A stretch of DNA of 64,000 nucleotides from Pectinatus haikarae (GCF_030813505.1 NZ_JAUSUE010000001.1), one strand, 5' to 3'; shown: positions 24,798 through 35,057, counted from the stretch's first letter. Translations and numbers: made by a program. The notes: generated by a model not told the origin, from the letters alone.

Positions 24798-26522
24798 TTA
24801 GGAAACTTTAAATGCTCCAATCGAATTTTGCAGATCATCAGCCATTTTTGCTAAATGCTGGCTTGATGAGGCAATTTCTTCCACTGATGCCGACTGTTCC
24901 TCCGTAGCCGCAGAAATAGTCTGAGTCTGCTCGGAAGTTTTCCGGCTTTCATCATTAATTCCCTGCACAGTATTCACCACATGATGGGCACTGCCTGTTA
25001 TTTCCTGGACTGCTGCTGATATTTCATGTATCTGCCCCGTCATTTCCCTTACCATCAGCAAGATTGCTTCAAAGCTTTTTCCGGCAGCCGATACCACTTT
25101 AGCACCTGATTCGACTTCTTTTTTACCGTCATCCATAAACTTAACTGCGTTATCAGTCTTTAACTGCACTTCATTTATAAGCTCTGTTATCTGTTTTGCC
25201 GCATCCTGCGACTGTTCAGCCAGCTTTCTGACTTCCTCTGCAACTACCGCAAATCCTTTACCTGCCTCTCCGGCTCTGGCAGCCTCTATTGCCGCATTTA
25301 ATGCCAAAAGATTTGTCTGTCCCGAGATAGCAGAAATCACATCTACTATTTTGCCTATACGTTTCGATTTTTCCTCTAATTCACTGATCACTCCGGAAGT
25401 ATCATTTGTTTTCTGTTCAATGACGCTCATCTGAGCAACTGCCTGCTTTATTGCCTCTTCACCGCCATTTGCGGCTGTCGCAGTTTTTTCAGAAGATAAT
25501 GAAACTACCTCTGTATTTGAGGACACCTGTTGTATTGCAGTTGAAATCTGTTCTGCCACGGCGGTTGCATTATTGGCAAGATCCAACTGCTTTTCTGCTC
25601 CGTGGGCGACTTCGGCTACTGATCCGGCGACCTGATTAGAAGCCTGTGCCGATTGCTCAGCACTTGCTGTCAGTTCTTCCGATGAGGCCGCCAGCTGCTG
25701 CGCCGTATTCATAAGATGGCTGATCAGTGTTTTTATATTTTTATTCATTTCAGCTACGGCTCTTGATACATTGCCAAATTCACTTCTATCATTCAGGTTG
25801 TCTGCTGAAACGTTTATGGAAAAATCTCCTTTGGCTATTATTTCCAAATGTTCCACAACGTCCTTCAATCTTTTTTGAATGCGCCGCGTAATAAGCCACC
25901 CCAGCCAAACTCCCAAAATAACCGCAGCCGCGACAATCGCAAAAAACAATTTGCTGGCGAAAGCAAATTGTTTTTTGCTGTCTTCATTCATTGCAGCCGC
26001 ATCTTCATTCATCTTATTAGAAGAATCTGTAAGTTCCTTGCTGAATCTTTCCATCAACGGTTTTCCCTGCTGTATATACAGCGCATATGCTTCTGCATCC
26101 TTATTTTGTACAGCCAAATCTAAAACTTTATTCCGCACCGCATGATATTCCGCAAAATCTGCCCTTACCTTATCAATTCTTGATTTTTGTTCACTTGTCA
26201 AATTCAAATCGGCAACTTTATCCAAATTATCACTGAAAATTTTTGTTCTTTCATCTATGTCTTTCATAAGCAGATCACTCGTCTGTTTATTATTGTCAAG
26301 CATAAGATTAAATGTATCTGCCTGTATAGCTCTGGAGTGATTTCTATTATCAATAAGTAAATTTGTTGCCTTCATCTTTTCATTATACATCTGTTCAAGA
26401 GCATCATCAGCCTTGCCCAGAAAATAGTAGCCTGTACCGCCAACAACTACAACAGCTGCCAATAGAACTATTACCAACAATGCCAATTTTTGTACAACTT
26501 TCAAGTTATCCAACCAAGCCAT
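24798..26522 (-). CDS. methyl-accepting chemotaxis protein (4HB sensor)
   Basis: A 574-residue transmembrane chemoreceptor. It has a first TM at about 11-33, a periplasmic four-helix-bundle domain at about 34-190 (4HB_MCP type), a second TM at about 191-210 and a HAMP domain at about 212-265. The signalling domain carries the conserved hairpin tip TNLLALNAAIEAARAGEAGK near residue 400. It should report to CheA/CheW; none of those genes lie in the window. The ligand cannot be told from sequence. It is a single gene with its own terminator. Confidence 0.93.
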   Translation of the reverse strand: MAWLDNLKVVQKLALLVIVLLAAVVVVGGTGYYFLGKADDALEQMYNEKMKATNLLIDNRNHSRAIQADTFNLMLDNNKQTSDLLMKDIDERTKIFSDNLDKVADLNLTSEQKSRIDKVRADFAEYHAVRNKVLDLAVQNKDAEAYALYIQQGKPLMERFSKELTDSSNKMNEDAAAMNEDSKKQFAFASKLFFAIVAAAVILGVWLGWLITRRIQKRLKDVVEHLEIIAKGDFSINVSADNLNDRSEFGNVSRAVAEMNKNIKTLISHLMNTAQQLAASSEELTASAEQSAQASNQVAGSVAEVAHGAEKQLDLANNATAVAEQISTAIQQVSSNTEVVSLSSEKTATAANGGEEAIKQAVAQMSVIEQKTNDTSGVISELEEKSKRIGKIVDVISAISGQTNLLALNAAIEAARAGEAGKGFAVVAEEVRKLAEQSQDAAKQITELINEVQLKTDNAVKFMDDGKKEVESGAKVVSAAGKSFEAILLMVREMTGQIHEISAAVQEITGSAHHVVNTVQGINDESRKTSEQTQTISAATEEQSASVEEIASSSQHLAKMADDLQNSIGAFKVS

Positions 26523-26901
26523 TCAATGCACATCCTTCAAATTTAAATAGTCTTTGCTATTACCTGACAGACAGATAATCAGATAAACCTAATAAGAGAA
26601 CTTGAAACAAATCATACTCGTACTACTGCATGAATGCAGATATGCATTTTTCAGCTTGCCACAGCGTTATTCAGCTGCATATGTACATCGCACCTAAAAT
26701 CATCGACTTCACTATACAACAATTCTATTGCGAAATAAATTCTCATATTTTTCAGTTATCTGACTATCATCTTCTCTCATACACGGTCAATTATAATTCT
26801 ATAGACTTACTTTGTCAATACTATAGAATTAATAGTTTTCCAGGATTATATGCTATATTATTATTAATTATTACCATAGAATTATTTTAGGGTGGCTCAA
26901 A
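26523..26901. other. divergent gap between the chemoreceptor and XRE genes
   Basis: There is no gene here. Near the XRE side lies the inverted repeat 26794-26831, and a half-site CATAGAATTA recurs at 26875-26884, just before the XRE ribosome site. Confidence 0.4.
26794..26831. promoter_or_regulatory. candidate XRE operator (inverted repeat)
   Basis: TAATTCTATAG (26794-26804) and CTATAGAATTA (26821-26831) are perfect 11-bp arms 16 bp apart. They flank a TTGTCA (26812-26817), a possible -35 box. The position upstream of the XRE gene suggests autoregulation. Confidence 0.5.
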
Positions 26902-27204
26902 ATGAACGTAGCTAAACGAATTACCGAATTACGCAAATTAAAAGGGTACAGCACCAACAAGCTTGCCATTACATCTGATCTGTCACAGGGATTTGTCCGG
27001 CAGATTGAATTGGGAAAAAAGCAGCCGACCGTTGATTCGCTGCGAAAAATATGCAATGGGTTGGGTATCAGTCTGCACGATTTTTTTTCCGATGAAACAG
27101 TGGCAATTCCGCTTGACATTGAATCTCTCATTAATGTCGCAAAAACTTTAACACCGGAGCAAAGACGCGCTCTGCAGTCATTTCTGGAATTAATGAAAAA
27201 ATGA
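26902..27204 (+). CDS. XRE-family transcriptional regulator
   Basis: A 100-residue regulator. Residues about 5-62 form a helix-turn-helix (RITELRKLKGYSTNKLAITS, then FVRQIELGKKQPTVDSLRKI). The short C-terminal tail (LTPEQRRALQSFLELM) is helical and may dimerise. It is a single gene with inverted repeats upstream that could be its own operators. Targets are unknown. It could be a stand-alone housekeeping regulator or a remnant of a mobile element; nothing else nearby is phage-like. Confidence 0.8.
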   Translation: MNVAKRITELRKLKGYSTNKLAITSDLSQGFVRQIELGKKQPTVDSLRKICNGLGISLHDFFSDETVAIPLDIESLINVAKTLTPEQRRALQSFLELMKK

Positions 27205-27310
27205 CATGTTGGACGTTATATAACATTGCAGCGGGAACAAATCACTTTACGGCATTTCTTTTTGTTTATTTAGTTTTCTGCTCATCTATTATTAATTTAT
27301 TTATTGACAA

Positions 27311-27350
27311 ATATACTAAAAGCGCGGAAAAATCCGCGCTTTTAGTATAT
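27311..27350. terminator. terminator between XRE and hydroxyacid dehydrogenase genes
   Basis: An 18-bp perfect stem, ATATACTAAAAGCGCGGA (27311-27328) and TCCGCGCTTTTAGTATAT (27333-27350), with an AAAA loop, placed between converging genes. Adjacent T-rich stretches are modest. Confidence 0.75.
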
Positions 27351-27380
27351 TGTGTCTTTGCTGTAATAATTTTTAGAAAT

Positions 27381-28337
27381 TCATTTTTTATAGCCTGTTG
27401 AAAAATCAACTTCATTCATTAATTTATCATTTTTTAAAAATTTTTCCAGATTATCACCGGCAATTTTTACTATGTTGTCCAAAGTAGCGGGTAAATGATA
27501 CTGACCTGCCGTATGCGGTGTAATATGAATATTTTTGATCTGCCACATAATATGATCTCTTGGCAGCGGTTCCGGATCTGTCACATCAACGGCAGCCCCC
27601 GCCAGTTGTCCGCACATAACGGCATCACACATATCATCTGTTATTACAGAAGTGCCTCTGCCTATATTAATGAAAAAAGTTCCTTTTTTCATCAAAGAAA
27701 ATTTTTCCTTGCCGAGCAGATGATATGTGGCATCCGTCCCGGGCAGGCTGTTTACCACAATATCCGCTTTTTGCAGACATTCATCCAGATCATTCATAGT
27801 AAACAACTCATCAACATATTCTGGTTTCACTGACGGCCGCCGTTTGATGCCAACAACAAAAGCACCTAACGCTTTCACTTTTTTAGCGAAACTTCTGCCT
27901 ATATCACCGAGCCCCAAAACAAGCACTGATGACCCGGCGACGGAAGCTACTTCTCCCTCATCCTGCCACAAATGATTTTTTTGATTATCATGATAAACAT
28001 ATAATTTCTTTTGCATTGCCAGCAATACAGCCAGCATATACTCTGATATGGCCAAACCATATGCACCTGTGGCATTGGTCAGCATTACGCCCTTTCGCAG
28101 CACACCGCTGCGACAATAGTTTTGTGCTCCGGCACTGTTCAGCTGAATCCATTTGAGAGCTGCTGCATTGTTCATTCTGTCTACAGGCGGATTGCCTATA
28201 ATAATATCGGCCTGTGCCAACTGTCCGTCAGTAGGCTGGCGGGCATAAATAAAACTGCATTTTTTCCCTTTGCCTTCCAGATAGTTTCTGTGTCTTTCCT
28301 TCAATGACATCATAACCAGAACATGCATGATTTTCAA
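27381..28337 (-). CDS. D-isomer-specific 2-hydroxyacid dehydrogenase
   Basis: A 318-residue NAD(P)-dependent dehydrogenase of the D-2-hydroxyacid family. It has the Rossmann motif GLGDIGRSFAKK (about 145) and the catalytic Arg (about 230) in the stretch with NSLPGTDATYH, INIGRGTSV and the catalytic His in ITPHTAGQ. The N-terminal substrate domain is diverged, as in the glyoxylate/hydroxypyruvate reductase-like branch. The exact 2-keto acid is not known. It starts three bases after the pgi stop and should be cotranscribed with pgi. Confidence 0.85.
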   Translation of the reverse strand: MKIMHVLVMMSLKERHRNYLEGKGKKCSFIYARQPTDGQLAQADIIIGNPPVDRMNNAAALKWIQLNSAGAQNYCRSGVLRKGVMLTNATGAYGLAISEYMLAVLLAMQKKLYVYHDNQKNHLWQDEGEVASVAGSSVLVLGLGDIGRSFAKKVKALGAFVVGIKRRPSVKPEYVDELFTMNDLDECLQKADIVVNSLPGTDATYHLLGKEKFSLMKKGTFFINIGRGTSVITDDMCDAVMCGQLAGAAVDVTDPEPLPRDHIMWQIKNIHITPHTAGQYHLPATLDNIVKIAGDNLEKFLKNDKLMNEVDFSTGYKK

Positions 28338-28340
28338 CTC

Positions 28341-29813
28341 CTATTTTTCGGCTTGCTGGGCTTTTACCTGCTGAAGCTTAGGCCCCATAATCTTTTTATA
28401 TGCTTCGACGCCGGGTTGGTTAAAGGCATCTACATCAGCCAATTCACCTTCATAGGAAATTGACATTGCCAGCATATACAACAGTTCACCCAAATAATAC
28501 GCATTTAATTTCGGCAGACTAAAAAGTGCATTGAATCTATTATTAGATATAAGTGCATCGGCATTGGACTGACGAGCTACTTCCAGTGCCTGTCCCATTG
28601 TAACACCGGAAATATCAGCAAGTTTCTGCACAGTCGGGAATACGTTTGGCACGGCTAGATCATTTGCCCATTTTTCTATACGAATAAACTGAACAATTTT
28701 ATTAAGCTTGCCTTCCTGATGCTGCTGTGTTTGAGAGTGCATGTCTCTTGTACCAAGTGCCACTATCGGTGTTCGTCCATAGCATACCTCTTTGCCTTCC
28801 TTATTGAACTGCTTGCCCAAAGACTCAGCCAGCAGCTGTATATACCACATGGAAACCGATTCAAGATAATCACCGTAAGGCATCATCACTTCCTCATCCC
28901 GTCCATATTTTTTAGCAGCAATGAATTTTAATGCTGCATTCAACATCGCCGGATTCTGCCATATATCGTTATTTTGACAGGCCTTGTCCATATTTCTTGC
29001 GCCTTCGAGGAATGCTTCGATATCAAAACCGACAACAGCTGCCAGCACAAGCCCGACTTCGCAGAAAATAGTAAAACGGCCCCCCACTCCATCCGGAACT
29101 GCAAAACTTTCCCATTTATTTTCCATCGCCATTTTTTTCAACAAAGTCGGTTTTTCTTCATTGGGATCAGTAACAGCAACAACTTCAACTTTAACGTTTT
29201 TATTTTTCTTTAAAGCATCGTAAATAACCATGAAATTGGACATGGTATCCAATGTACCACCGGATTTCGATATACATATGAGCATAACCTTATACTTACG
29301 CGAATTTTTTTTATCATGATGCACCGACATATCGGCTGCGTATTTTATATAATCGATCAGATCCTTTGTACTGCGCGGATCAATATTGTTGCCGCTGAAA
29401 AATACCTTAGGATACCCCTTTCTTTCTTCACGTGTTTTCAAATTCCAAAAGCTGCCGCACTGTACGTCAAACAATACCTTATTGCCTAAAAAAGAACCGC
29501 CTATGCCGAGCGAAACTACAGCATCCACACGATTTCTCGCTGATTCACCGAATTTTTTAAGACGGGCCACTGATTCCGGTGAATTTAAATTTCCTTTTTC
29601 AATATACGGCAGCTGACTAAACAATACTTTTTCCGGTGTGCCGTCCTTCGATAAATGGCCGCGTATCACACCTGTCCTGCGCATGACATCCATAGCCTCA
29701 TGTGCTTTCTTTAATTCCGGCAGCAATGCGGACACATCTTCTTTTGTCACGCATCCGTCCCCCAGAAGATTTTCATAGTCAAATTCAAAACCGGATTCCA
29801 ATTTCAAACTCAT
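28341..29813 (-). CDS. pgi: glucose-6-phosphate isomerase
   Basis: A 490-residue isomerase that interconverts glucose-6-phosphate and fructose-6-phosphate in glycolysis. The family motifs are visible: SLGIGGSFLG, ISKSGGT in the sugar-phosphate loop, GGRFTIF and EGKLNKIVQFI-type C-terminal blocks. ATG 29813 is chosen because GAGGGG is about nine bases upstream; the frame is open six codons further. With galU and the phosphomannomutase next door it supplies hexose phosphates for cell-surface sugars. Confidence 0.93.
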   Translation of the reverse strand: MSLKLESGFEFDYENLLGDGCVTKEDVSALLPELKKAHEAMDVMRRTGVIRGHLSKDGTPEKVLFSQLPYIEKGNLNSPESVARLKKFGESARNRVDAVVSLGIGGSFLGNKVLFDVQCGSFWNLKTREERKGYPKVFFSGNNIDPRSTKDLIDYIKYAADMSVHHDKKNSRKYKVMLICISKSGGTLDTMSNFMVIYDALKKNKNVKVEVVAVTDPNEEKPTLLKKMAMENKWESFAVPDGVGGRFTIFCEVGLVLAAVVGFDIEAFLEGARNMDKACQNNDIWQNPAMLNAALKFIAAKKYGRDEEVMMPYGDYLESVSMWYIQLLAESLGKQFNKEGKEVCYGRTPIVALGTRDMHSQTQQHQEGKLNKIVQFIRIEKWANDLAVPNVFPTVQKLADISGVTMGQALEVARQSNADALISNNRFNALFSLPKLNAYYLGELLYMLAMSISYEGELADVDAFNQPGVEAYKKIMGPKLQQVKAQQAEK

Positions 29814-29987
29814 TTTCGTAACCCCTCTCATAAATAAATTCTGATATACCCTCTGCCTAACCTAAAGCGCACGGACAAAATATTTTTTAACCGGCGGCGT
29901 TTTACTGATACACCATTTATTTTAAACGGAATATTTTCCGTCAAAAATCACTTGCGGCAACCATCACCACGATCTGCCTTCAACCCA

Positions 29988-30890
29988 TCATTCTTCTGAT
30001 ATACCTTTTTCTGCCTTTAAAAGCGGTCCCATTGTCCTGAGCATATATGCCATAAATCGGTCACGCAATTCAGGCCTTTTCAAAGCATACTCCACCGTAG
30101 CTTCTAAAAATCCCTCTTTATCACCGATATCGTAGCGTCTGCCTGAAAAATTCAGGGCAAATACTTTTTGTTTGCTGCTCAATTCGCATATCGCATCCGT
30201 AAGTTGTATTTCATTACCGCTGCCGGGTGTAGTATGTTCCAAAATATCAAAGATCTGCGGAACCAGTATATATCGTCCCAAGACGGCCAAATCAGAAGGA
30301 GCCTTTTCCAATATCGGCTTTTCAACGAGATTCTTCGCCAGCCATACATTATCCTTGACACGTATTGGATCAACTATCCCATAATTGCACACCTGTGAAT
30401 GCGGAACCTTTTGCACTCCCAGAATGCTTCCGCCCAGATCATCATAAGCTTTTATAAGCTGGGCAAGACATGGCACTTCAGCATCTACAAGATCATCGCC
30501 GAGCAGAACAGCGAAGGGTTCATCACCGACAAACTGCTTGGCGCACAAGACTGCATGCCCCAAACCGCGGGCTTCCTTCTGTCGTATGAAATGCAGTGAT
30601 ATGCTCGATATTTCCTCGATGGTCTTGAGCATTTCATATTTACCCTTGGCTTTTAATTGCAATTCCAGTTCCAGTGAACGATCAAAATGATCCTCAATAG
30701 AACGCTTGTTCCGTCCTGTTATGACTAAAATTTCTTCTATCCCGGATGCGATAGCTTCTTCGATGATAAACTGAATAGCCGGTTTATCCACTATCGGCAG
30801 CATTTCCTTCGGCTGGGCCTTCGTTGCCGGCAGGAATCGTGTACCTAATCCTGCCGCTGGAATAATAGCTTTTCTGATCTTTTTCTGCAT
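29988..30890 (-). CDS. galU: UTP-glucose-1-phosphate uridylyltransferase
   Basis: A 300-residue nucleotidyltransferase that makes UDP-glucose from glucose-1-phosphate and UTP. The N-terminal GLGTRFLPATKAQPKEML motif, VLLGDDLVDAE and LVEKP are typical of GalU/GtaB. It works downstream of the phosphohexomutase encoded 37 bp upstream, so the two form a short UDP-glucose route for exopolysaccharide, lipopolysaccharide or glycolipid synthesis. Confidence 0.95.
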   Translation of the reverse strand: MQKKIRKAIIPAAGLGTRFLPATKAQPKEMLPIVDKPAIQFIIEEAIASGIEEILVITGRNKRSIEDHFDRSLELELQLKAKGKYEMLKTIEEISSISLHFIRQKEARGLGHAVLCAKQFVGDEPFAVLLGDDLVDAEVPCLAQLIKAYDDLGGSILGVQKVPHSQVCNYGIVDPIRVKDNVWLAKNLVEKPILEKAPSDLAVLGRYILVPQIFDILEHTTPGSGNEIQLTDAICELSSKQKVFALNFSGRRYDIGDKEGFLEATVEYALKRPELRDRFMAYMLRTMGPLLKAEKGISEE

Positions 30891-30927
30891 TGATTATTAC
30901 CACCAATATAATATTTTGTACCGTATA

Positions 30928-32280
30928 TTATCCTCTTATAACCAAAAGAAGTTCCTTTGTTTTTTCTGAAAGCAGTTTCTTATCGCCGCGTGACTCCACA
31001 TTCAGCCTGATGACAGGTTCGGTATTGGAAATCCTTAAGTTAAACCGCCAATTATCGTAGGCAACACTAAAACCGTCGGTCCTGTCGATTTTTCCCTTAC
31101 TGCCATAGATTTTTTCAATTTTCTCCATAACTGCTCCGGCATCTTTTACCGTACTGTTTATTTCGCCGCTTATCGGGTATTTTTCCATCCGCTCGGCCAG
31201 CATTTGAGAAAGAGGCTGCTCTGCCTTTGACATCAGTTCCGCCACCAAAAGCCATGTGATCATACCGCTGTCACAGAATGTAAATTCTCGAAAATAATTA
31301 TGTGCTGACATCTCACCGCCGTATACGGCATTTTCCTTACGCATCATATCCTTGATAAAGGCATGCCCGCTTTTGCACATAACAGGGATACCGCCGGCTT
31401 CTTCCACTATCTCAATAGTATTCCATATAAGCCGCGGATCATAAATTATTTTTGCTCCTGCTTCTCTCTGCAGGAAGGCTTTGGCCAAAAACCCCACTAT
31501 ATAATAGCCTTCTATCATCGCACCTTTTTCATCGAAAATAAAACAGCGGTCAAAGTCTCCGTCCCAGGCAACCCCCAGGTCAGCTTTATTTTCACGCACC
31601 GCCTGAGCCGTAGTTTCGCGATTTTCCAGCAGTATCGGATTCGGTACTCCATTCGGAAAGCTGCCGTCCGGTTCATTATTTACTTTTATAAATTCAAACG
31701 GCAAATATTTTTCCATCACGTCAAGTATAGGCCCTGCCGCACCGTTTCCTGCATTTACCACTACCCTCAATGGTTTGAGTGCTTTTTTGTCGGCATAACC
31801 AATAATATGTTCAACGTAATCTGCCATTATATCCTTTTTTACAATGCTGCCCTTTTGATCCGATATACTTCCTAATTCACCAGCTATGACTCTGTCCTCT
31901 ATTTCCTTCAGTCCGGTATCGGAGCTTATAGGCCGAGCCCCTTCACGCACAAGCTTCATTCCATTGTAATCCTTTGGATTATGGCTTGCCGTTATCATTA
32001 TACCTCCGTCCAGTTTTAAAAAATACGTAGTAAAATAAATCATTTCCGTACCGCACTGACCTATATCCACCACGTCGCAGCCCATTTCATTCAGTCCTCG
32101 CACCAGTGCGTCTTTTATCTTCGGACCTGACAATCTGATGTCATGACCTACCGCTACTTTTTTGCTTTTCAGCGTGTCAGCAAATACTCTCCCAACACGA
32201 TAAGCTAATTCCTCATTCACTTCCTCTGGATATTTCCCGCGGATATCATAAGCCTTGAAGGCTGTGCGCTTTAATTCCAT
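30928..32280 (-). CDS. phosphomannomutase/phosphoglucomutase
   Basis: A 450-residue alpha-D-phosphohexomutase of the AlgC/ManB type. It has the active-site serine loop TASHNPKDYNG (about 100), the metal loop DGDFDRC (about 240), GEMSAH as sugar-specificity loop (about 325) and a C-terminal phosphate-binding RISNTEPVIRLN. It converts hexose-6-phosphates to 1-phosphates (mannose or glucose). It is followed by galU, so glucose-1-phosphate supply is a likely role. Confidence 0.92.
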   Translation of the reverse strand: MELKRTAFKAYDIRGKYPEEVNEELAYRVGRVFADTLKSKKVAVGHDIRLSGPKIKDALVRGLNEMGCDVVDIGQCGTEMIYFTTYFLKLDGGIMITASHNPKDYNGMKLVREGARPISSDTGLKEIEDRVIAGELGSISDQKGSIVKKDIMADYVEHIIGYADKKALKPLRVVVNAGNGAAGPILDVMEKYLPFEFIKVNNEPDGSFPNGVPNPILLENRETTAQAVRENKADLGVAWDGDFDRCFIFDEKGAMIEGYYIVGFLAKAFLQREAGAKIIYDPRLIWNTIEIVEEAGGIPVMCKSGHAFIKDMMRKENAVYGGEMSAHNYFREFTFCDSGMITWLLVAELMSKAEQPLSQMLAERMEKYPISGEINSTVKDAGAVMEKIEKIYGSKGKIDRTDGFSVAYDNWRFNLRISNTEPVIRLNVESRGDKKLLSEKTKELLLVIRG

Positions 32281-32485
32281 AATTAATCATCCTTTCTCAA
32301 ATTCCTGAACACTCATTGCAGGACAAATATTCGATATATTATATTTCGTTGCAAACACAAAAATCCCCTCTAAAAATAAGAGGCCGAAATACTTTTCCTG
32401 TCTTTTTATTAAACGTTTACCAAAAACAAAAAAAGCCACCAAACAGACCTTTTTTCAATTATCCCTCCTGTCCATACAGTAAATC

Positions 32486-33829
32486 TCAATCAAGCATGTA
32501 TGCCTTGCGCAGACTGCGGCGTGTATAATAATACATAACAGCAAGCGGCAGACATGAACCGATCCATGCCAGCGGATTGGCAAGACATGCCCCTATATAG
32601 CCCCATGTATTAACCAAAGCAACAGCAGCCACGACACGCATCAATAATTCCATGACCCCGGCAATCGTTGGAACAACACTTTGCCCCAGCCCCTGCAGTG
32701 TGAACCGGTAAATAAAAAGCAACGACAAAATTATATAACTGATCCCATTTACTATCAAGTATAAATGACCGTATTCTATAACCTGTGTCTCCTCGCTGCC
32801 GACAAATTGTTCCAGCATAGCCGGTCCAAAATTGATCAAAATGAAGCCTATAAAAAGAGCGAAACCACCGGACATAAGAATACATTTATTTACGCCCTTA
32901 TCTATACGGTCAAATTTTTTCGCGCCATGATTCTGCGCGGTATATGCCGCCATAGCCATACCAAAAGACATCATCGGCATCACCGCTATCATATCTATCT
33001 TTTGCGCGGCAGCATAGGCAGCTATCGCAAGCTCTCCCAAATCATTCAGAGAAATCTGCAGAATAATCGCTCCCACCGCTATGATCGAAGCCTGAAATCC
33101 CATAGGCAGCCCGATCCGCAAATGCTGCCAAATAAAGTGACAGGATAAATGCCAGTCATCTCTGCCCACTCTGAGTAAAGGCATTTTTTTCACAATATAT
33201 GAAAAACAAAGCACTGCTGACATTATTTGACATATCACTGTCGCGGCTGCCGCGCCTGCTATACCCCATCCCATCACCGGTATAAATATCAGCTCCAGCA
33301 ATATATTGGCGATCGTGCTGAACACAAGAAAATATAAGGGTGTTCTGCTGTCGCCTAATGCTCTGATAAAATTCATCATCATGTTGAAAACTATAGTTAC
33401 CGCTATTCCTCCGTATATGATACTGATAAATGAATAGGCCATATCCAGAACTTCCGGCGGTGTCTGCATAAAAATAAGCATTGGTCTTGCCGTTATAATG
33501 CCTAAAGCTGTTAAAATAACGGCCATACCGACACTTATCGCTAAACAGGCAGCCGCACTTTTGCGCACTCCCTCCATATCGCCCGCGCCAAATCTCTGCC
33601 CCGTATAAATAGCAAGTCCATTTGTAAAACCGAGAACAAATCCAACCATCAAAAACATTAGTCCGCCCACACAGCCAACCGCGGCCAATGCACTTACACC
33701 CAAAAACCTTCCCACAATGAGCGTATCCACCAAAAGATACAGCTGCTGAAAAATATTGCCGGCAACAAGAGGTATCGCAAAAGTAAATATCAATCCCGCC
33801 GGACCGCCTTTAGTCAAATCTTTTGTCAT
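32486..33829 (-). CDS. MATE family efflux transporter
   Basis: A 447-residue protein with about 12 transmembrane segments in two homologous halves. It starts MTKDLTKGGPAGLIFTFAIP, followed by GNIFQQLYLLVDTLIVGRF and further on QASIIAVGAIILQ, the usual MATE pattern (NorM/DinF-like branch). It probably exports cationic drugs or metabolites using a Na+ or H+ gradient; the substrate is unknown. It reads in the same direction as ydcF, 25 bp after it. Confidence 0.9.
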   Translation of the reverse strand: MTKDLTKGGPAGLIFTFAIPLVAGNIFQQLYLLVDTLIVGRFLGVSALAAVGCVGGLMFLMVGFVLGFTNGLAIYTGQRFGAGDMEGVRKSAAACLAISVGMAVILTALGIITARPMLIFMQTPPEVLDMAYSFISIIYGGIAVTIVFNMMMNFIRALGDSRTPLYFLVFSTIANILLELIFIPVMGWGIAGAAAATVICQIMSAVLCFSYIVKKMPLLRVGRDDWHLSCHFIWQHLRIGLPMGFQASIIAVGAIILQISLNDLGELAIAAYAAAQKIDMIAVMPMMSFGMAMAAYTAQNHGAKKFDRIDKGVNKCILMSGGFALFIGFILINFGPAMLEQFVGSEETQVIEYGHLYLIVNGISYIILSLLFIYRFTLQGLGQSVVPTIAGVMELLMRVVAAVALVNTWGYIGACLANPLAWIGSCLPLAVMYYYTRRSLRKAYMLD

Positions 33830-33854
33830 TTAAATTCACCGATTATTCCTGATC

Positions 33855-34613
33855 TCAGTATTTCAGATATTTTGTCACCCAAAACCGCAAATTCTCCTGC
33901 AGCGCCATTTCCGTGTCCGCCAGAGCATCAGCTGAAGGTGCCAGTTTATTATAATGGAACACCTGATTTTTATTCTCCATGTAATCAGCTGGATAAGGTG
34001 TTATATGTACATCCTCCTGCTCAAAATTAAGTACGGCGCGTTTCATATGAAAAGCTGAAGTCACCAAAATAGGTTCATAAAGTTCATGCTCACGCAATAT
34101 CTCAGCAGAAAACTGCGCGTTTTGTTTAGTATTCAGACTCTTATCCTCAACCAGTATCTTATTTTCCGCAACTCCCAAATCCATCAAAAGACGTTTTGCT
34201 ATAACAGCTTCCTTTCCACTGTCTTCATATACCTGCCCGCCTGACACAAGGATGGGCACGCCCAGCCTGTGCTGCAGTCTTACCGCAGTGAGAAGGCGAT
34301 TGGCGGGAATACTGCGCAGCTCTCCCGCTCCGCTTACATCAGGCGTATCCAGAGTCGCACCGCCGCCCAGCATTATAATGGCATCACCGGTCGGATAAAC
34401 AGGCGGATTATATTCGTTCTCCAAAGCACTTACCATTTTCTGCGCCACCCATCCAGTCGATGTCAGGTACAGTAAAAAAGCTATCACAAAAATTTTTATT
34501 GCTGTCCTTCTTTTATATGTCTTCCAGCATCCTCTTGCCAGTAATATCAGCAATATAACAAAAATTCCCGGCGGCAGTATAAAACTGGCACCGAACTTCA
34601 GCAAATAAATCAT
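33855..34613 (-). CDS. YdcF/ElyC-family (DUF218) membrane protein
   Basis: A 252-residue protein with two N-terminal transmembrane segments (about 5-55) and a C-terminal DUF218 domain with AIIMLGGG, RLLTAVRLQHRLGVPILVSGG and SLNTKQNAQFS. Members such as ElyC and SanA act in envelope biogenesis, perhaps on lipid carriers. ATG 34613 is chosen because GGGGGA precedes it; a GTG at 34643 is open but lacks a site. Its place beside hexose-phosphate genes fits an envelope role. Confidence 0.85.
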   Translation of the reverse strand: MIYLLKFGASFILPPGIFVILLILLARGCWKTYKRRTAIKIFVIAFLLYLTSTGWVAQKMVSALENEYNPPVYPTGDAIIMLGGGATLDTPDVSGAGELRSIPANRLLTAVRLQHRLGVPILVSGGQVYEDSGKEAVIAKRLLMDLGVAENKILVEDKSLNTKQNAQFSAEILREHELYEPILVTSAFHMKRAVLNFEQEDVHITPYPADYMENKNQVFHYNKLAPSADALADTEMALQENLRFWVTKYLKY

Positions 34614-34715
34614 TGGATATATTCCCCCAAAAGGATATTTCACATCAATATAGAAATATTACTTAAGTACATATTAACATATAATAATCAAATTTAGCAA
34701 AAGAGGCGTTTCAAC

Positions 34716-35057
34716 ATGTTGATAAAAAAACAGGAAATTATTCGTGCAGAAAAAAAAGCCGGCGGCAAGGGACACATTCTGATAGAAAATTTAATAACTC
34801 CTGCCGAAATGAAGGACAAATGCCAGATGTTCGCAAAAGTCACTCTGGAACCGGGCTGCTCTCTCGGCTATCACCAGCATAAAGGAAACAACGAAACTTA
34901 TCATATAATAGCCGGTTCCGGTCTGTATAATGATAATGGAACGCAGATAACAGTCGAAGAAGGCGACACAACATTCTGTCCCGAAGGTGAATACCATGGC
35001 ATAGAAAATACCGCCGGCAAAGATCTTGTTTTCATTGCCCTGATCATAAACGAATAA
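34716..35057 (+). CDS. small cupin-domain protein
   Basis: A 113-residue single-domain cupin. Motif 1 appears as GCSLGYHQHKGNNETYHIIAG (metal ligands HxH and E) and motif 2 as CPEGEYHGIEN (His). Such one-domain cupins bind a metal and often act on sugars or small ligands; no specific role can be given. It is divergent from ydcF and followed by a strong terminator, so it is a single-gene unit. Confidence 0.8.
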   Translation: MLIKKQEIIRAEKKAGGKGHILIENLITPAEMKDKCQMFAKVTLEPGCSLGYHQHKGNNETYHIIAGSGLYNDNGTQITVEEGDTTFCPEGEYHGIENTAGKDLVFIALIINE

